From NCBI GenBank assembly GCA_018907035.1, contig JACCIC010000205.1:635001-699000 (forward strand): a DNA stretch of 64,000 nucleotides. The letters are read 5' to 3'. The stretch is from Sycobia sp. Sy_11 (Eukaryota; Arthropoda; Insecta; Hymenoptera; Epichrysomallidae). How positions within the stretch are numbered: position 1 is the stretch's first letter; each line of letters begins with the position of its first letter. Of this stretch, positions 63,481 to 64,000 are shown in pieces. The position numbers were made by a program, and so were the translations under genes. The notes under the pieces are model-generated. The model was not told where the DNA came from and searched no databases. It was given only the letters and a program-made list of their open reading frames with translations.

Positions 63481-64000
63481 ACCTTTAACGATTTCAAGAG
63501 AGAAAAAAGTAATTTTTACGAATCAATTGACTTTAGGGATGGATCGACAACTCTTATTATATCAAATTTAAACACATATACCATTATATACTCTATGTGT
63601 ATCCTTAATAATTATTTTTTTTACGGGTGCTCTGAACTAAGGCCATCGAAAGCAACATCCTCGAAAAGAAAAAAAAACCCCAGTATCATACTGCGCTGAG
63701 TTTCTTATCGCAACTTAAACCTAATATTACAATCAATAGTAAATAATAATCGCCGAGATTCTAAAGTACATCATCCCTACTAATTTGGTTCACGTGCTTC
63801 TTTGAAAAAAAGTCTTTAAAAGTCTTTTAGAAAACATGAGGTATATATTTAATTTACAATATTTATTATATACATATATATTTGAGGTTCTACTTTATAA
63901 CTGAATAATCTGAAGTAATCTTACTAAAATTAGCGAGTGAAAAAATTTTCAAGTAATTAATACATCGTTCGTGCTTTAAAAAAAAAAATTAAGTTTTAAT
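63481..64000. other. AT-rich right edge
   Basis: No ORF, exon or repeat family that I can support. Confidence 0.5.

Noticed and set aside
1..64000. tRNA, rRNA, known microRNA or CRISPR-like arrays
   Set aside because: I looked for B-box-like GTTCGAATC contexts and for the well-known insect microRNA sequences and saw none; the only regular arrays are microsatellites.

Overview
The window looks like a piece of an AT-rich insect nuclear genome, most likely a hymenopteran. The support is the intron-rich gene models, dense (TA)n and (TC)n microsatellites, mariner and Jockey-type relics, and a pyrokinin/PBAN precursor whose first peptide ends in MWLGPRL, close to what I remember from bees and wasps. 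The species cannot be fixed from sequence alone. I rebuilt three protein-coding genes by joining exons with matching splice sites and reading phase.

(1) larp (La-related protein 1), plus strand, 1220-7041: thirteen exons, 1001 residues, missing its 5' end beyond the left edge. It carries the RGG box, La motif and the full C-terminal DM15 region. It is followed by a long AT-rich stretch (7042 to about 12600) that may be its 3' UTR. (2) A pyrokinin/PBAN (hugin-type) neuropeptide precursor, minus strand, 19677-15861: three exons, 249 residues, signal peptide, three amidation-competent PRL peptides and a fourth FGPRL that lacks the amidation glycine. A TATA box lies about 240 bases upstream of the ATG, and a dead mariner sits in intron 2. 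(3) Hand (bHLH heart/mesoderm regulator), minus strand, 55313-48220: three exons, 400 residues. It has a 28-residue N-terminal exon, huge Gln/His tracts, the bHLH, a 20-Asn run and the conserved C-terminal [13 protein letters not shown] exon.

Between the genes lie mobile elements and AT-rich DNA. 16.4-17.6 kb: mariner fossil with TA target duplication. 22.7-25.1 kb: a mariner fragment, a 58-base direct repeat, and a full-length but broken mariner with both TIRs. 25.45-28.39 kb: a 5'-truncated Jockey-like non-LTR retrotransposon with a 14-base target duplication and only two in-frame stops. 32.6 kb: a possible hAT end. 36.2-36.6 kb: an orphan core promoter with TATA, TCAGT initiator and heat-shock-like elements, either a solo LTR or the start of a non-coding stress RNA. 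41.0-41.25 kb: a long inverted repeat. 49.6-50.5 kb: an antisense transposon-derived gene relic inside the large hand intron. Copies of a short repeat tail occur at 23.4, 44.7 and 56.9 kb, the last beside a hammerhead-like motif. The rest (20.1-22.5, 28.8-36.1, 37.7-47.8 and 57-64 kb) holds no gene I can recognise, apart from several GC-rich islands that could be enhancers or promoters.

The three genes do not form a pathway: an RNA-binding translation regulator, a neuropeptide hormone and a developmental transcription factor simply neighbour each other. I found no clear novel system. The best leads are the orphan promoter/LTR, the extreme Hand protein, the non-amidatable FGPRL and the foldback repeat.
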